From: Gremmenia infestans
Taxonomy: Eukaryota; Ascomycota; Leotiomycetes; Helotiales; Hamatocanthoscyphaceae
Assembly (NCBI GenBank): GCA_032629725.1
Contig: JAFEVB010000002.1
Span: 2,108,001-2,172,000, forward strand
Length of the DNA stretch: 64,000 nt
Reading direction: 5' to 3'
This document shows, piece after piece, positions 11,274-21,471 of this stretch (within the stretch, counting starts at the first letter, position 1; every line of letters starts with the position of its first letter). The translations under genes were made by a program, and so were the position numbers. The notes beneath the pieces were generated by a model that did not search any database, was not told the DNA's origin, and saw nothing but the letters and a program-made list of their open reading frames with translations.

Positions 11274-12668
11274 ATACCCAAACATGAAGCATATTTACAT
11301 AGCTAGGTGTCGCTATAGTTAGATTGCTTTTGTTCGTCATTTGCATGAAGGCTTGGTGGGGTGGGATGGAGCGCAAATTGTCTTTCCATTGGCGCGATGG
11401 GATTACATTCGGGACTAGAATGTCAGGGCCTGGGTTTACTTCATCGTCGGACTTTGCTTTTGAGGCAGGGCTTTTTAGGCATCTACTCTCCCTTTTTATG
11501 TTCTCTTCTTGGTTGGTGGATGTTGCTTGAGTTCCAGGTTCTTTTTGCGTGAGGTATGTACTCAAATACCTCAGACTCCAGAGCGGTTCCTATCTATTTG
11601 GATCAAAGGTACGTATTACCACCCAACCCCCTTCCCTCTTCCCACACTGGATACTCTTCGCAGTCCTGAACATGGAAATGGAGGTACGCATACATCCCCA
11701 CTATGTCCACGATTCCCAAATCTCCCCTCCCTACCACCAAGCTCTCTCACTACTTACTTGAAAGCAAGCGGACTTCCTGGAACCCTGGACCTACTGGATA
11801 TGGATCTGGACCCACACCCATCTACTAACGTGGTTCCATCACCTTTTGTTTCCTTTCACCTTGTTACTTGCTCGTGATAGATGTCTAATACAAATACCTT
11901 CCAACCCTCATTCTTCCGTACCTTCCGTGATGTGAATAATGATTGAACTTGCAGCCGTCTATGCACGTAGTAAGTACTGCCTCCACGAACCCTCTTTATT
12001 CCACTCTCCTTGCCTATTTCCACCTTACTACTTCAAATAATTCCATCTACCTGATAATGCTAAGTATATTTTTCACCCTCGTGCTAGACATTAAAAGAGA
12101 CACCTATCATCGAAATATCCCATTCCGCTTGAGACATTATAAATTGCTGCCGGCCATTTTTCTATCCACCGAGAGTCAGACATCTCAATTGGTTTTCTAA
12201 TAGGTTAGTAAGGGGCTTAACCGAGACGCCCCCACCTTCCTCCCTTTATGCGAGGAGAAGATGTAGGTGTGGGCACTGAATATGTGATCGGCCGATCTAT
12301 ATACTTTGTAGAGCTTTTCGGATTGAGTATCAGAACAAATTTACTGTCATCACCGTCACTGCATTTTGGAAGGGACAGGCAGATGATTTGCGGCTTTTCT
12401 TGGGCTACTTTCATTATGCAGTTGGGCTCACAGCGGGTCACGGTGTGAGGGTTGTAATTCTTGGTCAAGTATTCTTCATTGTGCAATTCGTACTTGTCGT
12501 TATGCCTACGACCATGAATCTCAAATCAAGTCCCATAATATCCTAATGACAATGTCCTCATGACATTAATGTGTGGTCTTCCAGACTTCCAACCCCGTCC
12601 GTATTTTCTTTTGAACATAACAGTCTCCGCCGGCTTTGCTGGTCATTCCTGCCTGTTTTTAGCTTCGA
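11274..12668. other. Intergenic; 3' region of the 10231 gene and a degenerate MITE
   Basis: About 1.4 kb without a supported gene. Pyrimidine-rich stretches at 11620-11870 give small open frames that I judge to be chance. A degenerate copy of the window's MITE family lies near 12080-12180. Confidence 0.5.
12080..12180. repeat. Degenerate internal part of the CCTATAG MITE family
   Basis: The core GACATTATAAATTGCTGCCG near 12132 matches the core GGCACATTTTAAATTGTTGCCG in the complete element at 55601-55799 and the reverse-strand core at 46311-46320. The following TTTTCTATCCACCGAGAG resembles the same position of the 46-kb copy. No terminal repeats are recognisable, so this is an old fragment. 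Confidence 0.45.
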
Positions 12669-13555
12669 TCATATGTTCAAAGAAGAGAAATTTACCGAGA
12701 TGTAGAAGGTTTCCCTGGCTTCGCACGTGTGTTTTGCCGCAAATTCAGTCGAGAAATACTGTGCCAAGTCTACAAGAAACTCTTGCGGGAAATACCTCGC
12801 CTCTATCGTATACCAATTGCTAGGCATATAGTGCGCAGTTTGTGAAATAAACAACTTCCTCAACAGACTACCCGCTCCAGTACAATCATAAACATGCTTT
12901 AGACAGTGGGTTGGGACATATCCTTCTTCCCTACATACACAGTCGATCCAATCGACGACCTGGTTTTGGAGACCTGGGAGAAGAAGTTTGTCTGCAAGAG
13001 TCCAAAGTGAGACTGCCAAGATGAACGGCTCTTCCAAATGCAAGAAGTGCTGGCTGTCTTGTTTCATAGCCACCTCAATATCAAGCTTTTGCGTGTACAA
13101 CCAGTATAGCAGTACTTGCACAACCTTAGGCTCAACATCGTCAAGCTTATACGTCTGGGTTTGGCCTTCAATAAAGCCACTCTCGAACGCAGCTTTGAAG
13201 ACCGGAGAATAGTGACAGGCAAACTGCTTGTGGACGATGAATTTCTCCTCTTTCTCTCCGCTGCCAGCAAGGATTGTGACGACCTGATGGCCGGAGCCGG
13301 AACTCGAATAATGTTAGCTTTCTCGATTTATGAAACCAGATAGATCGGCACTTACGAGAAGTTGGGGCCGTTCTGCTTAGGCTTCTCTTTCACGTTCAAC
13401 TTCAACTTCACTATCATAGAGGGCGATGCTGCGGGCGAGACTGGTGTCATGACTGGATTTGATGCAGCCACTGGTGTGGAAGGACCTCGTGGCCTGATTG
13501 GTCGTCTTGAGATGATCGGGACTCCTGGCGCGGTTCGTCGTCTTGGGGGTATCAT
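12669..13555 (-). CDS. BTB/POZ domain protein (array copy 1)
   Basis: Exons 13555-13356 and 13302-12669 (277 aa); intron 53 nt with a GTAAGT donor and a TTCGAG acceptor. Exon 1 codes a Pro/Arg/Lys-rich head (MIPPRRRTAPGVPI) ending NFS at a phase-2 junction. Exon 2 gives VVTILAGSGEKEEKFIVHKQ, then FACHYSPVFKAAF, GFIEGQTQTYKLDD and VLLYWLYTQKL, the BTB/POZ fold at about residues 75-160. A helical tail follows with LWTLADKLLLPGLQNQVVDW and FPQEFLVDLAQYF. There is no Kelch, MATH, zinc-finger or ankyrin domain. BTB proteins often dimerise and can act as Cullin-3 adaptors; whether this subfamily does is unknown. An upstream in-frame GTG exists, but ATG at 13555 is preferred. Confidence 0.85.
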
Positions 13556-14295
13556 CTTGAGTGCATTGATGGAGTTCGCTGACAATTTGCTTTGCTCCAC
13601 AGTTGGGGGAATCGATTATCTTGAAGTTTCAAAGTTGGAGATGTTGTTGTGAACGGGTGCGCTGCTTGATCTAAATACCTTTGGTTAGATCGAGAGCTAC
13701 CAATGCGGTAGATCTGTTCAAGGCGGCTTCATGTGGATGAAAAAAATACGTTCGGCAATTGAATCAAATTTCTTTGCCATCATACTTTAAAACATTCAAT
13801 TCAAGCTCCTAGGCGGGTTGTTCTCGGTCAATTGTCGTCAAAAAGAGGGGTGAATCTAGAGATATCACTTGGAACTTATTGACCTTTTCCCAAACGGCCT
13901 AATCTCCAGGGTATAGAGGAAAACTGGGAGAAGGACGTATGGTTCCAGTTAGACGGCAGCGAACAAAGTCTTTATAGTTTACTTACTCACCTATCACAAT
14001 TGTGTCTACTGTCCCATCCTGAAAATTGGCTAAAGTATTTGAAAAATTGAAATTCTTCTCCAGTTCCGCAATACTTCAGATATATATATTTTGAAGGCTG
14101 CAGATTGCTGCTACTGGGAAACCTATCCAAATCTCTTGTTGAGATGTGTGATCTTTTGAAACTATCTCCCCACCCAGATCAGCTAATTTCGAGCGCTTCC
14201 CGAAATTTGAATGGATTTAACAGGGATTCCTGTGGCTACTCGTAACCTGAAGACGCCCGGCTGTCCGAGAAACCTCATGAAAACCCCACCAGGCC
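13556..14295. other. Intergenic between BTB copies 1 and 2
   Basis: Promoter side of BTB copy 1 and 3' side of copy 2. AT-rich with short ATATATAT runs near 14083. No gene seen. Confidence 0.5.
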
Positions 14296-15069
14296 TCAAA
14301 CTTCATTAGTAATATGGTAATTTGAGGCATTGAGTCTGTAGTGTCTTCCTCTCGAGGCAGACTTCTCCGCCAACGCAGCCACCAGCTGAGACAGAAATTC
14401 CCTAGTCGAACTCTGCACCGTGTCGGCGGCATATTCGTCAATAGGTCCGTACTCATCAATCGTGAGCCACCATGCATGGAGGTCTACAGCTAGCTCGCGA
14501 AGTTCACTGCCTTCAGCTGTATGGGCGAAGATGTATTTGTGCAGATCGTAGTCCAATGTTCTCTCAACCTTGGTGCATATTTGCTCAAGTTGAGTGATCG
14601 CAAGATTTTGCAAAGAAGGTGCCAAGAATCTTTGAGCAAGAATCCACAACTCTACTGCTTCTTCTTGAGCTACAACAACCTTCTGATCGTTCTCTGGAGC
14701 TCTTCGGTAGTCTTCGGCCCCGTCCACGATATCGGCAAGTCCTCCGACAATGTTGAGTTTCTGGGTGTACAGCCACTGCACAAACAGCCTAAAAGCTTCA
14801 ACACCTTGATGACCGACATCTTTCAAGACGTAAGTTTGTGTCTGGCCCTCAATTAACTCGCTATTGAACGCCGCCTTCAATACAGGAGAGTAGTGGCAGG
14901 CGAATTCTTTATGCACGACAAAAGATTTGGTTGTCTTTCCCTTGCCGATCTTGAAGGTAACCAGCTCTTGGCTTTTTCTAGGGGTATCTAGTCAGTCTCG
15001 GATATTGAAATCGAGAATCTTGGCTTACGAGAATTTCGGAGCGTCTGGTTTTGCGCGAGCCAAAGGCAT
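14296..15069 (-). CDS. BTB/POZ domain protein (array copy 2)
   Basis: Exons 15069-15029 and 14977-14296 (240 aa); intron 51 nt (GTAAGC...CCCTAG), phase 2 right after KFS, as in copy 1. The BTB core reads ELVTFKIGKGKTTKSFVVHK, FACHYSPVLKAAFNS, LIEGQTQTYVLKD, FRLFVQWLYTQKL. The tail reads LWILAQRFLAPSLQNLAI and LHKYIFAHTAEGSELREL, and ends near ASNYHITNEV. The start is the only ATG after an upstream in-frame stop. It is transcribed divergently from copy 3, with about 640 bp between the two start codons. The role is unknown beyond likely protein-protein interaction. Confidence 0.87.
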
Positions 15070-15710
15070 CTTGATGGACGGATAGAAAGGTGTGACCTTG
15101 GATTGTGGAGAATTGGGTTGAAGTGCGAGGTTGCTAAGGGAATCGAGCGTCGTACAGTCGTCGGTCAACCTTGACTTAACGTTATGTCAGCTTAGTCCAA
15201 GGAGAAATGAGAAAAGAAGAAAGAGAGCGAGGCCTCACTGTAGTTGGATATCTAGGACAGAAGAACACCTGTTCTACCACCGCGTTAGCAAGCCATTTTC
15301 AATCTTGGACTGTAGTATGGATGTAGACTTACCTCTCAGCTAGCAAGGATTAGCTAGGCTGTGTTAAACTTCTCTGGTGAACCGTTATTCCTTTCAATTG
15401 AGAAAAAAGTTGTTCAGAGCAAGGAGATTGGTTGACGACCTGTAAAAATTCAGATTGAATAAGAGGTTCTTAAGTCGATCTCGGAACCTAGTGACTTGTA
15501 TCTGTTTACGTGCTTCGCGCGGCGTGAATCACGGCCGACCAAAGATTCACTTCGAATCCAGGGCCTTCTAAGGTATATAAGGTTATGGTGCTGCCTTCCA
15601 TTCTAAATACGCTTTCTTCATCCTCCTCACTAACAAATCGCTACCTTATTCTCGAGTAAGTCCTCTGAAAATTGTGATCTAAGCTTTCAACAACAGGTGA
15701 AGAAGCAAAG
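15070..15710. promoter_or_regulatory. Bidirectional promoter region between BTB copies 2 and 3
   Basis: The two BTB genes start divergently from this 641-bp region. A TATATAA box lies at 15574-15580, 131 bp before the copy 3 ATG, with a pyrimidine-rich stretch after it (15594-15650). No equally clear TATA faces copy 2. Confidence 0.5.
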
Positions 15711-16515
15711 ATGGCACCATCGATCAAAGGCAGTGTACCGTTGCTGAACGATCCCTTGTTGTCGAGCGCCAACAAGAAAGCGCCATCGTTTCAGTAGGTA
15801 CTCCGATATACTAGCCCTGGGCATACTCCACGAACTCATATTATCTTGTAATCAGATCAGGACCAAGTTGCTAACTTTCTGTCTTTGTAGTGGTCCTACT
15901 CAGGTCGTCACTTTCAAGATCGGTCCAAATCTAATCGAGTTCGTCGTACACAAGGAATTCGCATGCTATTACTCCCCCGTTCTCAAGGCTGCATTTGAAA
16001 GCGAGTTTATCGAGGGCCGAACACAAACGTATACTCTCGATGACACGACCGAAGAAGCTTTCCGGCTATTAGTTCAGTGGCTCTACTCACAGAAGTTAAC
16101 CAGCGAACTTCGAGATGAGAGCTCCGGCAAACCCTACGATGGTATAGACAAACAAACACAACGAAAGACAGTAGAAGCTGAAACAAATATTTTGGTCAGC
16201 CTTTGGGTCCTAGCTGAGAAGCTTCTTTTGCCCAACTTGCAGAACGATGCTATGGATGCCATAATCTGGTTTGCCGAGCAACTCGACCTCCTCGATTTCC
16301 ATGTGAATGCAGCAGTGTATGCACAAACGGCGCCAGATAGTCAGCTGCGCAGGGTCTTTGTTGACTTGTGCGCGCACAGGCTTGGAACGGAGAGCATCGT
16401 CCAGTTCCAGGTTGACTTTTCCAAAGAGATGCTGCTTGATATCTTAGTCGCAAAGGACAAAAAGCCCCCTCTGCCAATGGTAGCATCCAACTACTATGTT
16501 CCTGTTCCGCTTTGA
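15711..16515 (+). CDS. BTB/POZ domain protein (array copy 3)
   Basis: Exons 15711-15793 and 15891-16515 (235 aa); intron 97 nt (GTAGGT...TTGTAG), phase 2 after PSF, the same position as in its neighbours. The BTB core reads QVVTFKIGPNLIEFVVHKEF, ACYYSPVLKAAFESEF, EGRTQTYTLDD, FRLLVQWLYSQKL. The helical tail has LWVLAEKLLLPNLQNDAMDA and ends in ASNYYVPVPL, which resembles the C-terminal (F/Y)xVPV motif of copies 6 and 7. It is close to copy 2 in sequence and in head-to-head layout, consistent with an inverted duplication. Intact as read. Confidence 0.88.
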
Positions 16516-17439
16516 GTCTGGCGTTATGCGATTTACGAGTAAGGACTCTTTCCATTGTTAGAGTGTTCCGGTCTTACTTTTATATTTTAGCAGCGCATGA
16601 TCAAACTGTGGTAGCAGGATAGGGGTTGGATTTAGACTTTGACACGCGAAATTTACTGGGATTTACTTTTTTAATATCGGAGATAGGTCTTATTAGGGCA
16701 ATAAGCTGCGACTTTGCACTGGAGGGGATTCAAGCAGCATTCAAGGGCGGACCTTAGTGCTACGAGCAGAATCTTCTTCTTAGGTCTTAGAGCATAACAA
16801 AGCAGCAACAGTCTATGAACCTGTATGAAATGCAAGAGAGCTATAGACTGTAAGTGATGCGGTGATTTCTTGTTTGGAAAGAGAGTGGCCCCAGGAAGTC
16901 CAAGAACGCTATCAAGCGAGGTGAAAGGGGGGGGGGTGTCACGTGGTGGTCATAGTGAACAGATCATTTTGATCGATTTTCATATCCTGTTAATTTTGCA
17001 TTACAAGTGTGCCAAACTCGAGGTTATCTCTAGAAATCATCTTGAACTGGATTATTGGTGGTGATCGTTGCTCTTGCCAAATTACAAAGCTTCCACGGAT
17101 CACGAGTTCTGAGGCTCAGCATAGGAAAACCCGATTCATCACTTCTTGATAACTCTTTCCATGAATAATTTGGGCACGAGTAAGTGTTGACTTGGGAGAA
17201 TGGATTTCAAGTTCGATTCGAAATCAACCAATCCTCCATGATTATCTCTCTCCCCTCTTCCTGCAGAAAAGCAGCTGCACATTCGCTCCTGCAAAATTCG
17301 CATCGTTGCTACTCGTCCAAGACGAGCAGAAATGCATAGGCACGGAAACAGATGCCATCTGCAGTGGATTAATTCTTTATCCGCTTGCCTGTATCTTTCC
17401 CAAGCCGCGAGATCTTATTTGATTACATCATTCTTCGGC
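16516..17439. other. Intergenic, no gene seen
   Basis: Between the convergent BTB copies 3 and 4. Includes a G-run near 16927-16936 and a CACGTG near 16940. No supported gene. Confidence 0.5.
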
Positions 17440-17468
17440 CTATGATCCCGTGACGTGGAAGTCCTTGC

Positions 17469-18293
17469 TCACGGGGTTCCGCTTGTTCTTATCCACAGTA
17501 TAACCCGGAGCCGCAGTCCAAGCACCTTGAAGATATCAATAAGGAAGTCTGTGTCGAAATAGTCAGCCGTCGTATCAATGTCGCCCGATTTCATACTCCA
17601 AGCACAGATCTCAGCCATGAAGCCACGAAGAGGGCAGACTGAGCCGCTTCGCTCATAGATATTAGAGCTTAATGATCCTAAAAGAGTAGCAATTGGGGGT
17701 CCGGATAAGACCAAGGTTTGCAGAGAAGGAATCTGTAAAGTTTGGCCCAGGATCCACAGATTCAGCAATTCGGTAGTCTGAATAGTGAAGCGCTCGACCA
17801 AAGATGTGTTTTCCTCCCTAGTCTTTATTGCCCAGACTTGTCTCCCATTGAAGAGAGGGTTGAAACTTTGAGTGTAGAGCCACTGGAAAAAGTACCGAAA
17901 TGCTCCGGGATGTTCCTCCGGCATGATGTAGGTCTGGGTCTTGCCTTCGAGAAATAGGCCATTGAATGCTTTGTCTAAGACGATGGAATAATGGCAGGCA
18001 TGCTCTCTGTGGACCTGGAATGTCTCTTGTTGTAGCTTAGTCCCGATAATGAAGGTAACCATTTCATTTGGCGCTCTGATTATTCAATTCAATTAGCTTG
18101 ATAGTATGGCTAAAACTGGGAAGAATCGGAATGCTCACGAGAAGGTGGGAATGCTCGACTTCCTTCCAGCGTTTGGGATAGACAAGTCGGACAAGGCCTT
18201 CTTCTTGTTGCTGTTATACTCCTGATCTGCCTCGGCGGATGTGTGTTTCGGAGCGGCAGACCACCAAACCGCAGGTGCATTCCAACCAAACAT
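17469..18293 (-). CDS. BTB/POZ domain protein (array copy 4), tail possibly frameshifted
   Basis: Exons 18293-18139 and 18075-17469 (253 aa); intron 63 nt (GTGAGC...AATCAG), phase 2 after TFS. Exon 1 is longer than in other copies (MFGWNAPAVWWSAAPKHT, then a Lys/Ser-rich stretch). The BTB core reads MVTFIIGTKLQQETFQVHRE, HACHYSIVLDKAF, FLEGKTQTYIM, FFQWLYTQSF. The tail has LLNLWILGQTLQIPSLQTLV. After DTDFLIDIF the frame ends KVLGLRLRVILW with no family ending. One base shifted near 17525-17535, it would continue LQGAWTAAPGYTV to KDFHVTGS and stop at 17440, which resembles the (N/D)(Y/F)H(I/V)T ending of copy 2. So either the tail is altered or there is a one-base indel. Confidence 0.75.
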
Positions 18294-18948
18294 GATGAAG
18301 CCCCGCTGTAGCAGAATTAGTGGAAACCTCAAGGCGCATAAGGTGAATCAATGTGCATACGATATTCTTTGTTCACGCGAAGGCTCCTCACAGAATTGCT
18401 GGGGGAGACAAAGCACAGGTTATCGAAGGGCTTTCCTGGAACCCGAGAAACAATGAATATAGACCCTTTTTGAACGCTGGCGGGGGCGAGAGAGCATACC
18501 TAGCAGAGATAGCTTCTGATAATTCGATGTAGGAGAGCAACACGCGAAGTCGATTAACGTAGAGTTGGCAGGGATTTTGCTCAAAGTCTCGGCATTGGTG
18601 TTCCTAAAAATTTCATCGAAAGGTTGAGAAGTTGAAAGGGTGAATGCATCTTGGAGATGCAAAGTTGATTAAAAGAGCATGGGTGGTCTGGAGTTGAATC
18701 TGTTAGATTGACGACTCTGATTGGGCTCTGGTTTCTCCATTGCAACTAGAATTTCCAAAAGTAGCCTGGTAAGCACTGACGGAAGGATTATCACTTTACG
18801 TTTAAGTAGCTTACTGAAAAGCAAGCATTAGTCTGGTGAATCTGTCACTATTCTGCTATGATACAAAGGTGCCCTTCACATCCCAATCCCGGCACCAGAC
18901 TTGCCCGCACTTAGAGGTACAGTGACACCTTGTCCCTGCCATGGAAAT
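18294..18948. other. Intergenic between BTB copies 4 and 5
   Basis: Promoter side of copy 4 and 3' side of copy 5. Small open frames here show no family resemblance. Nothing supported. Confidence 0.5.
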
Positions 18949-19786
18949 TCAAGAACCCTCTTCCTCTTCTGAGACCAGATACATTTCTATGACAATATCC
19001 TTGAACTTGCGCTTCTTGACGCTCCTTGGTGTAGCGGCATGATAGAGCTCTGCGATTTCAATAAGCATCTCATGAGGGAAGAATGTAGCTCTTGTGGCGA
19101 AATGCGCGCCAAAATTCCACGCGCATTGATCAACCACCAGACGCCACAAGGGACTTCCAGGTGAAGTATTTTGGTAGATCATGGCAAGACATGCAGTATT
19201 CATATTACCACATACGCGACCAATGCTAACCATGTTCTGCATAACATAATTCTGAAGAGATTTCATGAAAAACTTGTCGCCGAGAATCCATAGCTCAACC
19301 AATAGGCAATCCTGCATGGCACACTTTGTAGTGTGTTCATCCTTTCCCTCTGCAGTTTGTACATCAAATGCGTCGGAGCCATGTTCCAATAGAGAAAGCT
19401 TTTCAGAGTACATCCATTGTGAGAAGTATTGGAAAGTATTTTGCGTGACATCTTCCAGCTTGTATATCTGAGTCTGTCCTTCTTCAAAGTCGCTGTTGAA
19501 GGCTTTCTCAAAAAATCGGGGACGCCTGACAGGCAGTCTCTTTGTGGATGGGAAATTTTTGCTTGTTGGGTCCGATTTCGAAGGTGACCATTTGATCCGG
19601 TGTTCTGGATGTTGTCAGTGGTGGAGAATCGTCGAACACTGAAAGAAGTATAACTCACGCGAAGGGGGCTTTCGGGTCCTTTCTCTTTCTGATGGGCAGC
19701 GTAAAAGAGGTGTTTAAGGGTGGGGCGTCTTCAACTGATTGACTGGCAGCCATGGGAGCTCGCCAACTCGCACTGCTTGCTGCCAT
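18949..19786 (-). pseudogene. BTB/POZ gene with a one-base frameshift (array copy 5)
   Basis: Start ATG 19786-19784. Exon 1 (MAASSASWRAPMAASQSV, ending DPKAPFA) stops at 19659; intron 19658-19605 (54 nt, GTGAGT...CATCCAG) is phase 2, as in the family. Exon 2 begins NTPDQMVTFEIGPNKQKFPI, then HKETACQASPIF. At the six-T run (A-run 19510-19515 on the plus strand) the frame breaks to TGA. Shifted by one base it continues perfectly as FEKAFNSDFEEGQTQIYKLE, FQYFSQWMYSEKL, VELWILGDKFFMKSLQNYVM, and FFPHEMLIEIAELY to the stop at 18949. The break is in a homopolymer, so it may be a real disabling mutation or an assembly error. Without it the protein would be a normal family member. Confidence 0.78.
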
Positions 19787-20319
19787 TGTGGACTGACTGG
19801 GGGAATCTGGTCAGTAGATGTATTAAAGGTTGAAGAATAATGAGAATCGGAATGGGAGGATACCTTTTTCCAAGCTTGTAGCTGACTTCTTGGTGTGGAA
19901 GTGATGAGGGTGAAGTTTTGAAGTTGGAAGCTCTTGATCGCGAGGTAGTGCTTTTCCGATCTCTTGAGTGAATTGAGACCATTCACCGCCAGTAATTCCC
20001 AAAGAATTCACTAGAAACTGCCAAATTAGGAAAGAGTGCAAAGGGGAGGGGTGTCATGTGACCAATTCTCATCACGTGAGTATCAAAACAAAGAAAATAG
20101 AAGCTTTTAGTCTGAAGAGCGAAAGAGATGTCATGAAATACTTAGATCAATTGCTTATACCAAATAGAATATCTATTTACTTTCAGATTCCCCCTTCTCC
20201 GCCTCTCGAAAAAATCCCGTGGCGGAAAAACCCCACATCACTGTACCCCTCCATCCATCTCATCCCTCTCCTGTTCACCACGCTTCACTTCACACGTCAC
20301 AAATCAAATCACACAAACC
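19787..20319. other. Divergent promoter region
   Basis: Between BTB copy 5 (minus) and the homocysteine S-methyltransferase gene (plus). Includes a CACGTG near 20075 and a pyrimidine-rich leader at 20200-20310. No gene seen. Confidence 0.5.
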
Positions 20320-21471
20320 ATGTCCCCGACCTCGCCAGCAATCCACCTCCTAGACGGCGGCCTCGGCACGCTCCTAACCGACAAATACAACATCACATTC
20401 GACGCCTCCACGCCCCTCTGGTCCTCCCACCTACTCCTCACGCCCTCCGGACGCGAAACGCTGCTGTGCGCACACCGCGCGTTCGTAGACGCGGGCGCGG
20501 ATGTGGTGCTTAGCGCGACGTATCAGATTTCGTTTAGGGGGTTTGGGGATGAGGGAGTTGGGGAGGCGGAGGCGGAGGGATTGATGAGAGGGGGTGTGGG
20601 GATTGCGGGGGAGAGTATTGAGGCGGGTGAAGGGGGAGAGGGAGGTGGGAAGGGAAGGGGGAGGGGGAAGGTAGCGTTGAGTTTGGGCGCGTATGGCGCG
20701 ACGATGGTTCCGGGTGCTGAGTATAGTGGGGTGTATGATGAGGGGCGTAGGAGCGTGGTGCAGTTGGGAGAGTGGCATGCTGAGCGGATTGGGGTTTTTG
20801 GGTGCGAAGGTGGAAGTGGAAGTGGAGAGGAGGGAGATGAGAATGAGAAGAAGAAGAGAGAGTGTTGGGATATGGTAGATTTTGTGGCTTTCGAGACGAT
20901 TCCGAGACTTGAGGAAGTGCTGGCTGTGAGGGGAGTGATGGATAAGTTGCCGGGGGGCATGGAGAGAGATTACTGGATTTCTTGTGTGTTTCCTGGGGAG
21001 GGGAATAGGTTGCCTGACGGGAGTTCTGTGAAGGAGGTTGTGGGCGCTATGCTTAGGGGAGAGCGGAGGAGGCCGAGGGGGATTGGGATGAATTGCACGA
21101 GAGTGGGAAAGGTGGAGGGGTTAGTGAGGGAGTTTGAAGATGCGGTATGTGAATTAGGGTTAAGCGGGGAGGTGGCTTTAGTTCTGTATCCTGATGGGAC
21201 GAGGGGGGAAGTGTATAATACTAGTACTCAGGAATGGGAGAAGGTTGAAGGGGTGGAAGAGAGCGAGGTAAGTTGATTGTGCTTGTTCTATCTTTTGTGG
21301 ATGATGAATTGACTGTGATAGGTTTCTTGGGATGAAATGGTGTTTGGGAATATTAAGAGAGCGAGGGATCGAGGGGTGTGGAAAGAGATTTTTGTGGGTG
21401 GTTGTTGTAAGACGACGCCTGATCATATTGCAAAATTACGGAAACGTATAGATGAGATAGATGATGTTTGA
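20320..21471 (+). CDS. Homocysteine S-methyltransferase (Mht1/Sam4-like)
   Basis: Exons 20320-21267 and 21322-21471 (365 aa); intron 54 nt (GTAAGT...GATAG). The N-terminus has IHLLDGGLGTLL, typical of zinc-dependent homocysteine methyltransferases, followed by WSSHLLLTPSGRETLLCAHR and ATYQISFRGF. The three expected zinc-binding Cys are present: Cys259 in GIGMNCTR and Cys344-Cys345 in VGGCCKTTPDHI, the latter made only after splicing. The reaction is methyl transfer from S-methylmethionine or S-adenosylmethionine to homocysteine, giving methionine; cytosolic. Low-complexity insertions (Glu/Gly-rich near residues 98-120, Gly/Glu/Lys-rich near 166-186) lengthen it beyond the usual ~325 aa. It lies inside the BTB array with no obvious functional link. 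Confidence 0.93.

Noticed and set aside
11509..11877. 122-aa plus-strand frame after the gene at 10231
   Set aside because: Pyrimidine-rich sequence giving Pro/Ser/Leu composition; no similarity and no neighbouring exon that fits.
14521..14856. 111-aa antisense frame in BTB copy 2
   Set aside because: Shadow of a confidently assigned BTB exon.
20523..20960. 145-aa antisense frame opposite the homocysteine S-methyltransferase gene
   Set aside because: Pro/Ser-rich shadow of a G-rich coding strand; the sense frame has clear catalytic motifs.
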